The notes below the pieces were generated by a model that searched no databases, was not told the DNA's origin, and worked only from the letters and a program-made list of their open reading frames with translations. A stretch of 64,000 nt of DNA from NCBI RefSeq assembly GCF_000691225.1, contig NZ_JMSZ01000007.1:1-64000 (forward strand). The letters run 5' to 3'. This document shows, piece by piece, positions 63,738 through 64,000 of this stretch. The position numbers were made by a program, and so were the translations under genes. Origin of the DNA: Nitrincola lacisaponensis (GTDB taxonomy: Bacteria; Pseudomonadota; Gammaproteobacteria; Pseudomonadales; Balneatricaceae). Positions within the stretch are counted from its first letter, which is position 1. Every line of letters starts with the position of its first letter.

Positions 63738-64000
63738 TCACTCACGCAGGCGGTCAGGGATTTCTGCGTTGATCTCTTCAAAGTAACGCAGTGCACCCGG
63801 GTGCAGCGGGATAGGGGTTGAGGTCATGGTGAATTCAACCGTGGTGTCATTGGCCGCCGGATGAATCGCACGCAGTTCATCGATTTTCTCGAACAGTACT
63901 TTAGTAATCTGGTAAGCCAGCTCATCCGGCATGGCTGCATTTACGGTCAGTACGTTGGGGATTCCGATGGTGTGGGTCACTTCAGTCACGCCCTCATAGG
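63738..64000 (-). CDS. TAXI-family TRAP solute-binding protein, C-terminal part
   Basis: Only about 87 C-terminal residues are in the window; the frame runs off its end. The visible part has YEGVTEVTHTIGIPNVLTVN, LAYQITKVLFEKIDEL and IPLHPGALRYFEE, which matches the C-terminus of TAXI (TRAP-associated extracytoplasmic immunogenic) proteins. It would bind glutamate or a similar acid for the fused permease downstream. Confidence 0.88.
   Translation of the reverse strand, partial: YEGVTEVTHTIGIPNVLTVNAAMPDELAYQITKVLFEKIDELRAIHPAANDTTVEFTMTSTPIPLHPGALRYFEEINAEIPDRLRE

Noticed and set aside
1-64000. tRNA, rRNA, prophage integrase, riboswitch
   Set aside because: No convincing sequence pattern for any of these was found by reading both strands, but this was not a computed search.

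Overview
The window looks like chromosome from a marine-type gammaproteobacterium of about 50% GC, probably Oceanospirillales-like. This rests on an Rpn-family protein with a repeated Gly-Leu-Glu-Gln tail, an RfaH paralogue beside its target operon, TRAP and tripartite-tricarboxylate (Tct) transporters, a sigma54-type pilA promoter and a fused SpmA/SpmB protein. The assignment is an inference from gene content; no rRNA or tRNA is visible.

Layout. 0-3.5 kb: a truncated Rpn-type nuclease, a Methyltransf_32-type methyltransferase, sodA and a small divergent gene that share a Fur-box-like promoter. 3.5-34.2 kb: rfaH, then a JUMPstart/ops-like leader, then about 30 kb of genes all on the + strand for a Wzx/Wzy polysaccharide: wzz, ugd, a decayed MBL-fold gene, wzx, glycosyltransferases, wzy, a pyruvyltransferase, gmd-fcl-manC (GDP-fucose), galE, a WbpV-like reductase, a small phosphoglycosyl transferase, wbpM, and then a nonulosonic (pseudaminic-like) acid set (pseB, pseC, cytidylyltransferase-AKR fusion, SDR, pseG, formyltransferase-like, ATP-grasp, pseI, epimerase, IMPase-like, PIG-L deacetylase). 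The blocks at 7.8-14.5 and 29.8-33.5 kb are clearly AT-rich, as is usual for transferred O-antigen genes.

34.2-41.1 kb: a DctPQM TRAP operon (- strand), an intact MBL/beta-CASP protein, pilA with a sigma54 promoter and terminator, and a PglL/TfpO-type ligase that probably glycosylates the pilin. 41.2-54.7 kb: an intact spmAB-like gene whose 3' end recurs twice as relics (49.4 and 54.6 kb). The relics bracket two modules: an ABC-transporter polysaccharide module (GT2, Wzm, Wzt, and a 1,239-residue MT-GT-GT-MT protein) and a TctABC / N-formylglutamate amidohydrolase / LysR module.

54.7-64 kb: a GSU2403-type nucleotidyltransferase protein behind a perfect 11-bp inverted repeat, an MNT/HEPN toxin-antitoxin pair, a HisC-like aminotransferase, a spermidine-synthase-like protein, a DUF4197 lipoprotein-like protein, and a - strand TAXI-type TRAP transporter operon with a FadR-type regulator and a DMT exporter.

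The main points for a second look are the RfaH/JUMPstart pairing, the unusual nonulosonic acid set lacking a recognisable PseH, the three spmAB 3' ends marking module boundaries, the MT-GT-GT-MT protein next to Wzm/Wzt, and the hidden MBL pseudogene inside the polysaccharide operon.
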